From DAOULT01 sp964646625 (GTDB lineage Bacteria; Chloroflexota; Anaerolineae; CAZYHC01), in contig CAZYHC010000001.1 of the NCBI GenBank assembly GCA_964646625.1, forward strand, positions 219,360-283,359: a stretch of 64,000 bases of DNA, in the 5' to 3' direction. Each line of letters begins with the position of its first letter. The first letter of the stretch is position 1. A program made the position numbers and the translations under genes. Below, one piece after another: positions 41,763 to 50,576 of this stretch. The notes under the pieces were generated by a model. The model was not told the origin of the DNA and ran no database searches. It saw nothing but the letters and a program-made list of their open reading frames with translations.

Positions 41763-43787
41763 ATGAAAAAGTTACTGTTTGGCCTGGTAGTCGTCGCCTT
41801 GCTGATTCCCACTTTGGGCGGCACGACGGCAATGGGTCAGGAAGACCCTACTCCGCTCATCCCGCGCCAAGTCCTGTTCGGCAACCCGGACAAATCCCAG
41901 GTCGCGCTCAGCCCTGATGGGACCAGGATCGGTTACCTTGCCCCGGTAGACGGGGTGATGAACGTCTGGGTGGGGCCGGCCGACGACCCCGCCGCAGCCG
42001 AGCCGGTCACGGACGATACCGGCCGCGGCATCCCCTCCTACGGCTGGACCTACACCAACGAACACATCCTGTATCGTCAGGATCAGGCCGGCGACGAGAA
42101 CTGGCGGATCTACAGCGTGAACCTGACCACCGGCGAGACTATCGACCTCACCCCTCTGAAGGGGGTGCAGGCCCGGGTTCAGAAGTTCAGTCCGAAGTTC
42201 CCCAACGAGATGGTCGTCGCCCTCAACGACCGCGACCCTCAGCTTCACGACCTCTACCGCGTCAACATGGACACCGGCGAGCGGACGCTGGTGCTGGAAA
42301 ATGAGGGATTCGTGGGATTCCTCATCGACGACGATTTCAACGTCCGCTTTGCGGCGCGGATAACGCCCGACGGCGGGAAGGAGTATCTCGTTTCGACCGA
42401 AGAAGGAGGCTGGGAGTTCTTTGCCAAAATTTCAATGGAGGACACGCTCACCACCGGCCTCGTTGGGTTCGACAAGACGGGCACGGTCCTGTACCTGATC
42501 GACAGCCGCGACCGGGACACCGCGGCGCTGTTCGCGCTGGACCTCGAAACCGGGGAGCAGACCTTGATCGCCGAGGACCCACAGGCGGACCTTAGCGACC
42601 TCATGATTCACCCGACGGAGAAGAACGTCCAGGCCGTCGCCTTCACCTACGAGCGCAAGCACTGGCAGGTTCTCGACCAGTCCATTGCGGAAGACCTGGC
42701 CTACCTGGGCACGGTTGCCGACGGCGATGCCGAGGTTGTAGGGCGGACACTGGACGACAAATACTGGATGGTCGCCTACCTCATGGACGATGGCCCGGTG
42801 CAGTACTATCGCTACGACCGCGAGGGGCAGGAAGCACAATTCCTGTTCACGCATCAAGGGGAACTGGAGGGTCTGCCCCTGGCGAAGATGCACCCTGTAG
42901 TCATCGAAGCGCGTGATGGGCTGAACCTGGTCAGCTACTACACCCTGCCGCCGGGGAGCGACAGCGATGGCGACGGCTATCCCGATGAGCCCCTGCCGAT
43001 GGTGCTGGTTGTGCACGGCGGCCCGTGGTCGCGCGACAACTGGGGCTATAACGAGTTGCATCAGTGGTTAGCCAACCGCGGCTACGCCGTGCTGAGCGTC
43101 AACTTCCGCGCTTCCACCGGGTTCGGCAAGGCGTTTATCAACGCCAGTAACCTGGAGTGGGGGGCGAAGATGCACGACGACCTCATCGACGCCGTGGAGT
43201 GGGCCATCCAGGAAGGGGTCGCCGACCCCGAGCAGGTGGCGATCCTGGGCGGCAGCTACGGCGGATACGCCACCCTGTGGGGCATGACCAATACACCGGA
43301 GACGTTTGCCTGCGGCGTGGACATCGTGGGGCCGTCGAACCTGGTGACCCTGCTGGAGGCCATCCCGCCATACTGGGAGCCGCAGGTCGAGCTGTTTGCC
43401 AAGCGCGTGGGCGACCACAGAACGGAAGAGGGCCGGGCGTTCCTGATCGAGCGCTCCCCGCTGACCTACGTGGATCAGATTCAGCGGCCGCTGCTGATCG
43501 GCCAGGGGGCCAATGACCCGCGTGTCAAACAGGCCGAGTCCGACCAAATCGTCCAGGCCATGCAGGAGAAGGGCATCCCGGTGACGTACGTGCTGTACCC
43601 GGACGAGGGACACGGCTTCGCCAGGCCGGAGAATAGGCTGTCGTTCTTCGCCGTAGCTGAGGCCTTCCTCTCCGAGTGTCTGGGCGGGCGGTACGAGCCT
43701 ATCGGCGATGATTTCGAAGGTTCGAGCATCACCGTTCCCGTCGGCGCGGAGGAGGTGCCTGGCCTGACCGAGGCCCTTTCGGAGTAG
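41763..43787 (+). CDS. Secreted S9-family prolyl-oligopeptidase-like peptidase
   Basis: The protein has 674 residues. A signal peptide spans residues 1-25 (KKLLFGLVVVALLIPTLGG...AMGQ). A beta-propeller with WD-like strands follows (about 35-400), then an alpha/beta hydrolase domain. The nucleophile is Ser of GGSYGGY (about residue 497). The Asp of GANDPRV (about 583) and the His of DEGHGFARPEN (about 618) complete the triad. It should cut short peptides or acyl-peptides outside the cytoplasm. The C-terminal tail (EVPGLTEALSE) is short and lacks an anchor. The ribosome site TGAGGAGG is excellent. It is on the same strand as the M20 peptidase, 53 bases after it. Confidence 0.93.
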   Translation: MKKLLFGLVVVALLIPTLGGTTAMGQEDPTPLIPRQVLFGNPDKSQVALSPDGTRIGYLAPVDGVMNVWVGPADDPAAAEPVTDDTGRGIPSYGWTYTNEHILYRQDQAGDENWRIYSVNLTTGETIDLTPLKGVQARVQKFSPKFPNEMVVALNDRDPQLHDLYRVNMDTGERTLVLENEGFVGFLIDDDFNVRFAARITPDGGKEYLVSTEEGGWEFFAKISMEDTLTTGLVGFDKTGTVLYLIDSRDRDTAALFALDLETGEQTLIAEDPQADLSDLMIHPTEKNVQAVAFTYERKHWQVLDQSIAEDLAYLGTVADGDAEVVGRTLDDKYWMVAYLMDDGPVQYYRYDREGQEAQFLFTHQGELEGLPLAKMHPVVIEARDGLNLVSYYTLPPGSDSDGDGYPDEPLPMVLVVHGGPWSRDNWGYNELHQWLANRGYAVLSVNFRASTGFGKAFINASNLEWGAKMHDDLIDAVEWAIQEGVADPEQVAILGGSYGGYATLWGMTNTPETFACGVDIVGPSNLVTLLEAIPPYWEPQVELFAKRVGDHRTEEGRAFLIERSPLTYVDQIQRPLLIGQGANDPRVKQAESDQIVQAMQEKGIPVTYVLYPDEGHGFARPENRLSFFAVAEAFLSECLGGRYEPIGDDFEGSSITVPVGAEEVPGLTEALSE

Positions 43788-43883
43788 CCGCCAATCGATA
43801 ATGGCGAGGTTACCAATCGCAAGCCCTCGGAATTTCGCCGGGGAAAGGCACGTTACCGGTTCGAAAAATTGGACATCTGGCAC

Positions 43884-43912
43884 TTGTAAATTTGGTGAAA
43901 ATAGGTTATAAT
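43884..43912 (+). promoter_or_regulatory. Promoter for tRNA-Pro
   Basis: TTGTAA (43884-43889), 17 bases, TATAAT (43907-43912). Confidence 0.75.
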
Positions 43913-43945
43913 AAAGACTGCTGGTCAGCAACTTTCTGACCAGGA

Positions 43946-44019
43946 CGGGGCGTAGCGCAGTCCGGTAGCGCGCACGGTTCGGGTCCGTGAGGTCGGAGGT
44001 TCAAGTCCTCTCGCCCCGA
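43946..44019 (+). tRNA. tRNA-Pro (anticodon CGG)
   Basis: The acceptor stem is CGGGGCG/CGCCCCG with discriminator A. The D arm is GCGCAGTCCGGTAGCGC. The anticodon stem CACGG/CCGTG has loop TTCGGGT (anticodon CGG). The T arm is GGAGGTTCAAGTCCTCT. No CCA is encoded. Confidence 0.95.
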
Positions 44020-44027
44020 CACGACCG

Positions 44028-44068
44028 ACCGCAGTATCCCACCGCCAAGGTACTGCGGTTTGGATTTT
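44028..44068 (+). terminator. Terminator after tRNA-Pro
   Basis: ACCGCAGTA and TACTGCGGT form a perfect 9-bp stem with a 14-base loop, followed by TTGGATTTT. Confidence 0.7.
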
Positions 44069-44091
44069 GGGCATCGCTCACCTGAATTAAA

Positions 44092-44127
44092 GGTGCACGG
44101 CACTATGACAAGAAAGTGCCGCGCACC
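44092..44127. repeat. Divergent palindrome related to family A
   Basis: GGTGCACGGCAC and GTGCCGCGCACC are complementary except at one position and enclose 12 bases. The GGTGC..GGCAC pattern matches family A, but the loop is longer and the arms differ, so it may be an old or related copy. Confidence 0.5.
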
Positions 44128-44168
44128 AGTCAGGGCCTGTGGCCCGCTACAGGCTCAAAGGGGGCAGC

Positions 44169-44606
44169 ATGACACAAACAAATCGCCAGGAACGATTGAC
44201 GGCGGCTCTGGCTCATGGCCTGGTCATCACCTACGGTCTGGGAGTGATCGGAGGGACGGTCATCTGGCAGATGCAAAAAGAGAAGTCCAGGTACGTGGCC
44301 TTCCAGGCCGTGCAGGCAGCCGTTTACCAGTTGGTGGGGATGTTTCTCTACCTGGTCAGTTGGGCCTGTTGGGGTTGTTTCTACAGTTTTTCGTTTATCC
44401 CCATCATCGCCCAGGCCGAGAAATACAAAGACGCCCCGCCACCTCTCTTCTGGATCGGTATCGGCTCGATGGTCATCCCGATGGTCCTGATGGGCCTCTG
44501 GGCGCTGTACGGGCTGTGGGGGGCGTGGCAGACCTTGCAGGGCCGAGATTTCAGGTACGTCGTGGTGGGCCGCTGGCTGGAAAGATTCCTGGCCCAAAAT
44601 GCCTGA
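44169..44606 (+). CDS. DUF4870-like membrane protein
   Basis: This protein has about 145 residues and three membrane segments (LVITYGLGVIGGTVIWQM, VYQLVGMFLYLVSWACWGCFY, WIGIGSMVIPMVLMGLWALYGLWG). The spacing, with EKSRYVAFQAVQAAVYQL between the first and second, matches DUF4870-type small integral membrane proteins, in which that loop carries a conserved R-F-H/Q-A-Q pattern. The function is unknown. Start 44169 is chosen because GGGGGC precedes it. It follows tRNA-Pro with no obvious promoter and is convergent with mazG. Confidence 0.75.
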   Translation: MTQTNRQERLTAALAHGLVITYGLGVIGGTVIWQMQKEKSRYVAFQAVQAAVYQLVGMFLYLVSWACWGCFYSFSFIPIIAQAEKYKDAPPPLFWIGIGSMVIPMVLMGLWALYGLWGAWQTLQGRDFRYVVVGRWLERFLAQNA

Positions 44607-44635
44607 TCTGCGTTCATCGGCGGTTCTTGCTGATT

Positions 44636-46072
44636 TCAGGTCTTGGTAGCTTCCCACAGTTCGTCCATTTCTTCCAGGGACAACTCCGCCAGCTCTCGAC
44701 CCTGTGTGCGGCAGGCACGCTCCATCTGAGCGAACCGTCGGGCAAAGCGGGCGTTGGCCTCTCTCAGGGCGCTCTCGGCATCGATCTCCAGCCAGCGAGC
44801 CAGGTTGACGATGGAAAAGAGCAGGTCGCCCATCTCCCTTTCTCGTTCTTCGGGGTTGGTGGCGGCCTGTAGCTCGGCCACCTCTTCGGCTATTTTGTCA
44901 ACCACGCCGCCGATATCCGGCCAGTCGAAGCCCACCCGCACCACCCGTCTCTGGTAGTCTTCGGCCTGGGCCAGGGCGGGCAACGTTTTGGGCACGTTGC
45001 GCAGGATAGAGTCATTTTCTTCATCGCCCCGTTCGCGGCGCTTGATTTCCTCCCAGTTGTGCAACACGTCGTTTGTGTCGCGCACCACCGCCTGGCCGAA
45101 AACGTGAGGATGGCGGCGTTTTATCTTGGTGTCGATGCTTTCTACCACCTGGGCCAGACTGAAATCGCCCGCCTCGACTGCTATCTGGGCGTGGATCATA
45201 ATTTGCATCAGCAGATCGCCCAACTCTTCGCGCAGCCTGGTGGGGTCGTCGGCGTCCAGGGCTTCCAGCACCTCGTAGGCTTCTTCTAATAAACAGGGAC
45301 GCAAGCTCTGGTGGGTCTGCTCCCGGTCCCAGGGACAGCCGCCAGGCGCCCGCAGACGAGCTACGGTATCCTGAAAGGTCTCCACCGCGCCCGGCCGGGG
45401 CAGCGGGGGGATATACAGCGTGCTCAGATGGTCGAGGTCATCAAGGCGATCCAGCTCGTAAAGGGGCAGCGTCCTGACCGTCTGCGCCTCGGTCCCGGCG
45501 CTGTGCACCAGGGTCAGGGGATGCTCGTCGGGCAGCAGGTTCATCAGGGTTAGCTTGACCTGGCTGGCTAGAGGGCGCCCGTACAGTTGGCCGACCAGGG
45601 TGGGCACGTCAGGATTCAAAGGCGGGTGATGGCGGGCGGCCAATTCAGTAGCGTCGGCGATCTGCAAGCCGTCCAGCGCGTCCAGCCCCAGGCAGGTCAA
45701 CACCGGCTCGATGAAACTCAGGCCCTCCACCAGACGTATCTCTAAACCCTCCTCTGGGGCCAAAGCCAGAATACGCTGCACCGAGACCTCGCCCACCAGA
45801 GGGTGGCCGGGCACGGCGTAGATCACTCCCCGGGTCCGCCTGCCCAGGGCCAATACCTGGCTAGCTATAGCCTGGTAAACGGCGGCAAAGTCGTCGTGCT
45901 CCTCGTAAAGGTGATCGAAGGAATGGAGGACCAGATGGGCTGGCAGAGAAGCTACCGTCGGATGATGGGTGGTGCGTAAATGGACCTCCTCTGCCCCTTG
46001 TAAAACCTGCCAGGCTTCCCTGGTCAGACAGGCCGGGTGGCCTGGCCCCAGGCCCACAATGGTTATGCTCAT
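44636..46072 (-). CDS. mazG: Nucleoside triphosphate pyrophosphohydrolase MazG with tetrapyrrole-methylase domain
   Basis: The protein has 478 residues. The N-terminal half (1-230) is a SAM-dependent tetrapyrrole methylase fold (VGLGPGHPACLT, VPGHPLVGEVSVQRI), as in YabN. The C-terminal half is a double MazG domain, with LREELGDLLMQIMIHAQIA and, in the second, EEREREMGDLLFSIVNLARWL, each carrying the EExxE/ExxD metal-binding pattern. MazG hydrolyses abnormal or all NTPs to NMP and pyrophosphate; the methylase half usually has unknown substrate. The fusion is of the normal YabN length. A weak promoter (TATAAT at 46108-46103, minus strand) lies upstream. Confidence 0.93.
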   Translation of the reverse strand: MSITIVGLGPGHPACLTREAWQVLQGAEEVHLRTTHHPTVASLPAHLVLHSFDHLYEEHDDFAAVYQAIASQVLALGRRTRGVIYAVPGHPLVGEVSVQRILALAPEEGLEIRLVEGLSFIEPVLTCLGLDALDGLQIADATELAARHHPPLNPDVPTLVGQLYGRPLASQVKLTLMNLLPDEHPLTLVHSAGTEAQTVRTLPLYELDRLDDLDHLSTLYIPPLPRPGAVETFQDTVARLRAPGGCPWDREQTHQSLRPCLLEEAYEVLEALDADDPTRLREELGDLLMQIMIHAQIAVEAGDFSLAQVVESIDTKIKRRHPHVFGQAVVRDTNDVLHNWEEIKRRERGDEENDSILRNVPKTLPALAQAEDYQRRVVRVGFDWPDIGGVVDKIAEEVAELQAATNPEEREREMGDLLFSIVNLARWLEIDAESALREANARFARRFAQMERACRTQGRELAELSLEEMDELWEATKT

Positions 46073-46139
46073 AACGTCACCTCGCCTTTTTGGATAAAAA
46101 ACATTATACCTCGAAAGGCCGTTTTAGACCAGCGAAGTA

Positions 46140-46168
46140 TTGACAGCGATTAAATTAAATGTTACAAT
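46140..46168 (+). promoter_or_regulatory. Promoter for the FHA/NBR1-Ig gene
   Basis: TTGACA (46140-46145), 17 bases, TACAAT (46163-46168). It is followed by GAGAGGAG and a 21-codon open frame at 46196-46261, which may be a leader peptide. Confidence 0.75.
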
Positions 46169-46226
46169 GTAAGCGACGAGAGGAGTCGGGTTCTTATGCC
46201 TGCTGTTCGAATAGACGGGGGAGACT

Positions 46227-48101
46227 TTGCGAGCGAGAAACGGAAGGGGGTACAAAGATGATCCCCGGCCCCAGATGACCTCCGATCAACAACCTTTAAT
46301 AACCCTGATCATGCGGGACGGACCTCAGGCAGGTCAGAGGTTTATTTTCAACGAGGACCCCATCGCCATTGGTCGTATGGAGGATAACGATGTGGTCCTC
46401 GATGACCCGCTGGTCTCCCGTTATCACGCTTTTCTCTTTCGGGAAGACGATCACTTTGTGATCGGGGATCTGGGTAGCGCCAATGGCACCTTCGTCAACG
46501 ACATCAAGATCGATACCTCCCGCGCCTTGCACGACGGCGATGTCATTGGCCTCGGCGATGTCCTCCTCGTTTTCCAAACTTCAGCGGCTCATGACGAGCG
46601 AACCGCTCACCCTACGTCGGCGGGGGCTATAGAGAGCGAGCAGAGCCTACCGCTATGGCCCACCGCGGTCGATGTGGGGCTGTTCCTGATCTTTGCGGGT
46701 CTCATCGCCGCTACTTTCTGGTTTGCTTTCGCCCGTCCCAGGGTCTTGCCCAGGGTGAGCATCACCTCGCCCCCCGACGGAACCCAGCTCAGGTTGGGCG
46801 AAGAAGCGTTCGTCTTATCGGTAGCCAGCGATAGGAAAGGTATAATTCAAGTGGAACTGTGGGTCAACGACGTTCTGTATCACAGTGTAGCCAGTCCCAC
46901 CTCCCAGGGTCAGCCGCGTCTTTCCATCCAGCAGCTCTGGAAACCGGCTGTGGTCGGCCATTACAACCTGAAGGTCAAAGCCTATAACGCCGCCGGTCTG
47001 ACAGGCGAGTCGGAAACGGTGGGGGTGGAGGTCTTGCCCGTGCCCGCTGGCCCTGTCCCGACGGCCAAAACCAGGCCCACCGCTACCCCAACGGTGACCC
47101 CGAGACTGGCGATATCCGCCCCGCCGACAGCCACCCCTACCCCGTCGCCCACGCCGACGGCGGTGCCCACCTGTGTGTCAGACGCCGCGTTCGTGGCCGA
47201 TGTCACCGTCCCCGACGGCACGGTCTTCAAGCCAGGCGGCCGCATTGACAAGGTCTGGCGTTTGCGGAACAGCGGCACCTGTCCCTGGGGCGAGGGCTAC
47301 ACCTGGGTATTCATTGCCGGCGATCAGATGGGAGCATCGAAGACCCAGGCCGTGCCCGCCACCGAGCCCGGCGACACCGCCGATATCCGGGTGAGCATGT
47401 ACGCCCCCGACGTTTCCGGCACTTACAGGGGCCTGTGGCGCATGAAGGATCCGGGGGGCCGCTTTCTGGGCCCGAGGGTGTCCGTCGTGATTTGGGTGCA
47501 GATCCCCACCACCTCGACCCCCCTTCCCACCCCCACCCCCACTTTGCCGCGCCCCGAGATCAGTTTCAGAGCAGCTAAAAGGACCCTGAAACCTGGCGAT
47601 TGCACCTCGCTGTACTGGGATGTTGAACACGCCCGAGAAGTGTACCTGGGCAAGACAGGCGTGGTGGGACATGACAGGAAAACGGTGTGCCCCGCTAAAA
47701 CCACCACCTACGAACTGTTCGTGATCACCGATGAAGAGACCATCGTCAAGACCATCACCATTACCGTCGAACGACCGCAAGATATACCGCTGTCAGTGAA
47801 GATGAGCCTGCCCGACACAGCCATCATTGGTCAGCCGTTTAACCTGACCGTAAAGGCGACCAACGGCATAGGTCTATCCGAGCTTTGGTGGACTGGCGAG
47901 TTCACCGGCGATCCAGAACTGGATCGCACCCACTCTTTCGATTGCGCCGGAAAGAAATCCTGTCAGAAGACATGGGTGCTCTCCACCAGGCAAACAGGGG
48001 CGCTGACGTTCGTGGCGAACGCTCGCGACGTGGCCGGCCGGGTAGCCCACGAAAACCCGGCCACCTTGCCGCGTTATACCATCACTGTGTCGCCTTATTA
48101 A
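46227..48101 (+). CDS. FHA-domain membrane protein with extracellular NBR1-like Ig domain
   Basis: The protein has about 624 residues. An N-terminal FHA phosphothreonine-binding domain covers about residues 30-120 (IGRMEDNDVVLDDPLVSRYHA and GSANGTFVN). One membrane helix lies near 155-175. Outside the membrane are an Ig-like section, a Pro/Thr-rich linker, and an NBR1/next-to-BRCA1 Ig-like domain (about 315-425) with WRLRNSGTCPWG. A second Pro/Thr linker and two more beta-rich domains follow. FHA on the inside fits signalling with Ser/Thr kinases such as the one at 32619; that link is inferred. The start is uncertain: TTG at 46227 has GGGGGAG upstream, while the ATG at 46275 lies 14 codons before the FHA domain. 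Confidence 0.85.
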   Translation: MRARNGRGYKDDPRPQMTSDQQPLITLIMRDGPQAGQRFIFNEDPIAIGRMEDNDVVLDDPLVSRYHAFLFREDDHFVIGDLGSANGTFVNDIKIDTSRALHDGDVIGLGDVLLVFQTSAAHDERTAHPTSAGAIESEQSLPLWPTAVDVGLFLIFAGLIAATFWFAFARPRVLPRVSITSPPDGTQLRLGEEAFVLSVASDRKGIIQVELWVNDVLYHSVASPTSQGQPRLSIQQLWKPAVVGHYNLKVKAYNAAGLTGESETVGVEVLPVPAGPVPTAKTRPTATPTVTPRLAISAPPTATPTPSPTPTAVPTCVSDAAFVADVTVPDGTVFKPGGRIDKVWRLRNSGTCPWGEGYTWVFIAGDQMGASKTQAVPATEPGDTADIRVSMYAPDVSGTYRGLWRMKDPGGRFLGPRVSVVIWVQIPTTSTPLPTPTPTLPRPEISFRAAKRTLKPGDCTSLYWDVEHAREVYLGKTGVVGHDRKTVCPAKTTTYELFVITDEETIVKTITITVERPQDIPLSVKMSLPDTAIIGQPFNLTVKATNGIGLSELWWTGEFTGDPELDRTHSFDCAGKKSCQKTWVLSTRQTGALTFVANARDVAGRVAHENPATLPRYTITVSPY

Positions 48102-48178
48102 CTGATTTTAATAGTTGGCAAAGCTACGTTTCATGACGCGATCTTTCTCTCACCGATCCTGAAAGGAGGGCTCTAACC

Positions 48179-48982
48179 ATGGCCTCAATGGTCACCGACC
48201 AGGGAATCATCCACTACGAAGTAGAGGGACGAGGCCAGCCGATCCTCTTCCTACACGGCTGGATCGAGTCATGGGGTTGCTGGCGCCCGACAATGGAAGC
48301 TCTGGCCGAGTTGAATAAATACCGAATTTACGCTCTGGACTTTTGGGGCTTCGGGGAATCCAGCAAGAAAAGACTCACCTACAATATGGATGATTTCGTC
48401 TGGATGGTAGACCATTTTATGTACCGGATGGGCATCGAACAGGCCCAGGTGGTAGGTCATTCTATGGGAGGTACAGTGGCTATGAGTCTGGTCCTGGACA
48501 AACCCCATCGGGTGGACAAAGTGGCGGTGGTGGGTTCGCCCATGACCGGCGAGTCGCTCAGCATCCTGTTGCGGCTGTCCGGGCGAGAATTTATTGCCTC
48601 CGTGCTGTGGACTTTTCCCTTCATCTTACAATCCATTCTGTGGCTTTATTCCCCCTGGGTGTCCCAGGATCCACGAGTAGCCAGAACCATGATCAGCCAT
48701 ACCATCTCGCAATCCACTATGGAATCCTTCCTGTGGAGCATCTATTCGCTGCGCAATACCGATCTGCGGCCTCGGCTGGGCGAGGTCACAATCCCCACCC
48801 TGGGGGTCTTTGGCAGCAAGGACGGGGTGGTCAACCCTAACCAGGCCCAGATTGTAGCCCGGCTCATACCCCACGCCCGTGTGGAAGTGATGGAAGGCTG
48901 TCGCCACCTGCCCATGTTGGCCTCACCGGCAAAATTCAATGAGATCTTGCTCAGTTTCCTGGAAGGCCACAGCCAGCCATAA
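48179..48982 (+). CDS. Alpha/beta hydrolase
   Basis: This 267-residue single-domain protein has the oxyanion HGWIESW, nucleophile GHSMGG (Ser about residue 97), a late Asp in VFGSKDGVVNP and His in GCRHLPMLA. All triad positions are present, so it should be an active esterase, lipase or C-C hydrolase. The substrate is unknown. The cap between residues 130 and 180 is hydrophobic (SVLWTFPFILQSILWLY), suggesting contact with a lipid or greasy substrate. It has an excellent AAAGGAGGG ribosome site and a strong terminator right after it, so it is probably transcribed alone. Confidence 0.88.
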   Translation: MASMVTDQGIIHYEVEGRGQPILFLHGWIESWGCWRPTMEALAELNKYRIYALDFWGFGESSKKRLTYNMDDFVWMVDHFMYRMGIEQAQVVGHSMGGTVAMSLVLDKPHRVDKVAVVGSPMTGESLSILLRLSGREFIASVLWTFPFILQSILWLYSPWVSQDPRVARTMISHTISQSTMESFLWSIYSLRNTDLRPRLGEVTIPTLGVFGSKDGVVNPNQAQIVARLIPHARVEVMEGCRHLPMLASPAKFNEILLSFLEGHSQP

Positions 48983-48996
48983 ACCACCAGCCGATA

Positions 48997-49040
48997 AGCT
49001 CCCTTCACCATTAACGGCGAGGGGAGCTAATCTTTTTTTT
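48997..49040 (+). terminator. Rho-independent terminator after the alpha/beta hydrolase gene
   Basis: AGCTCCCTTC and GAGGGGAGCT form a 10-bp stem (one T.G pair) with a 12-base loop, followed by TCTTTTTTTT. Confidence 0.9.
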
Positions 49041-49082
49041 AGCAGGGGCCTGGGAGATTGAGGGGAAGGAGAGAAGTAATAT

Positions 49083-50486
49083 ATGCCTGAATACGACATC
49101 ACCATTATCGGCGGGGGACCGGGGGGCTACGTAGCCGCCATTCGCGCCGCGCAACTGGGGGCCAGGGTGGCCGTAGTAGAAAAGGAGCGCATCGGCGGCT
49201 GTTGTCTCAACCGGGGTTGTATCCCCACCAAAACCCTTTTTCGCAGCGTGCAGGTCTACCTGGACACGGTGGACGCGGCCCGATATGGGGTGGACATCGC
49301 GGGCCAGGTGGCCGTCAATTTCCCGGCCATGATGGCCCGCAAGGCAGAAGTGGTCTCCACCCTGGTAGGCACCGTTATCGAGCTGATGCGCGCCCACAAG
49401 ATCGAAATCTATCCGGGGGTGGGCACCATCGTCCGGCCGGGCCTGGTGCGCATCCGACAGAAAGGGGCGGACCTGGTGGACGTAGCTTCCCAGAAGATCG
49501 TGATCGCCAGTGGGTCGGTGCCGGCCCGGGTGACCATCCCCGGCGCGGACCTGCCCGGCGTGCTCACCTCGCGGGAACTGCTGGAGCTAAAAGAGTTGCC
49601 GGAGAGCATGGTGATCGTCGGGGCCAGCGTGGTCGGCCTGGAGTTCGCCAGCATGTTCCACGCCCTGGGCACCAGGGTCCGCATTCTGGGCCGTCGGACC
49701 TTCATGAAAGCAGCCGAGGCACAACTGGCCAAACGCTTCCGGGCCGCTCTGAGTGGCCAGGGCCTCACGGTGGATATCGGCCTGACCTTCCAGGAAATCG
49801 TGCCCACGGACGAGGGACGGTTGCGGGTGCGGTACGAGAAGAGCGGTCGAGAAAAATCGGTGGAGGGGCAGATCGTGCTTCTCTCCACTGGCCGCTGGCC
49901 CTATACCGAGGAATTGGGTCTGGAGGAGTTGGGCCTGAAGACGGACGGACGGCGTATTGTGGTAAACGAGTACCTGGAAACCAACCTCCCCGGCATCTAC
50001 GCTATCGGCGACGTGCTGGGCACCTACATGCTGGCTCACGTGGCCTCCTACGAGGGCGAAGTAGCGGTGGAGAACGCTCTGGGACACCGCCGGGCAGCCG
50101 ACTATCGAGCCGTGCCCTATTGTATCTTCACCCTCCCCGAAGTGGCAGGCGTGGGCCTGAAGGAAAAAGAGGCTAAAGAACGGGGGTTAAACTATGCAGT
50201 GGCCCGTTTTCCCTTCAGCGCCAGCGGCAAGGCCCTGGCCCTCGGCCATCAGGAGGGCCAGGTACGCATCGTGCATGAGAAGGACAGCGGGGCTATCCTG
50301 GGAGTGCACATTATGGGGCCTCACGCCAACGACCTGGTGGCCGAAGCGGTGGTAGCCATGCAGGCCGGGGCCACGGTCAAAGAGCTGGCCCAAACCATCC
50401 ACGCCCATCCCACCCTGCCGGAGTCAGTCATGGAAGCGGCCAAAGCGGCTGCTTTCGGCGAGGCCATACACTATAAGAAAGTTTGA
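49083..50486 (+). CDS. lpdA: Dihydrolipoamide dehydrogenase (class I disulfide oxidoreductase)
   Basis: This 467-residue FAD protein has GGGPGGYVAA (residues 10-18) for FAD. The redox disulfide C41-LNRG-C46 sits in the GGCCLNRGCIPTK motif, where Thr is normal at the first Cys minus one. GASVVGLEFAS binds NAD, YAIGDVLG binds FAD, and HAHPTLPE near the C-terminus carries the catalytic His-Glu. It reoxidises dihydrolipoyl groups in the cytoplasm. No E1/E2 2-oxoacid dehydrogenase or glycine-cleavage gene lies nearby, so its partner complex is elsewhere. The stop is followed within 7 bases by a family A palindrome. Confidence 0.93.
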   Translation: MPEYDITIIGGGPGGYVAAIRAAQLGARVAVVEKERIGGCCLNRGCIPTKTLFRSVQVYLDTVDAARYGVDIAGQVAVNFPAMMARKAEVVSTLVGTVIELMRAHKIEIYPGVGTIVRPGLVRIRQKGADLVDVASQKIVIASGSVPARVTIPGADLPGVLTSRELLELKELPESMVIVGASVVGLEFASMFHALGTRVRILGRRTFMKAAEAQLAKRFRAALSGQGLTVDIGLTFQEIVPTDEGRLRVRYEKSGREKSVEGQIVLLSTGRWPYTEELGLEELGLKTDGRRIVVNEYLETNLPGIYAIGDVLGTYMLAHVASYEGEVAVENALGHRRAADYRAVPYCIFTLPEVAGVGLKEKEAKERGLNYAVARFPFSASGKALALGHQEGQVRIVHEKDSGAILGVHIMGPHANDLVAEAVVAMQAGATVKELAQTIHAHPTLPESVMEAAKAAAFGEAIHYKKV

Positions 50487-50492
50487 ACCACA

Positions 50493-50525
50493 AGGTGCCT
50501 GGCACTTTGGAAGGGCCAGGCACCT
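50493..50525. repeat. Family A palindrome after lpdA
   Basis: The arms AGGTGCCTGGCACTT and AAGGGCCAGGCACCT are nearly complementary around TGG. It lies seven bases past the lpdA stop, where it may act as a transcript-ending hairpin. Confidence 0.85.
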
Positions 50526-50528
50526 GAA

Positions 50529-50557
50529 CCTTTGCGTCCTTCGTGCCCTTTGTGGTT
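50529..50557. repeat. Short dispersed element (family C)
   Basis: CTTTGCGTCCTTCGTGCC followed by CTTTGTGGTT; the reverse ends in a pattern (GGCACGAAGGACGC) that partly recurs at the right window edge (63985-64000). The flanks AACCACAA (50487-50494) and TTGTGGTT enclose the family A palindrome. Confidence 0.45.
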
Positions 50558-50576
50558 AGAAAAGGAGGGGATGAGA

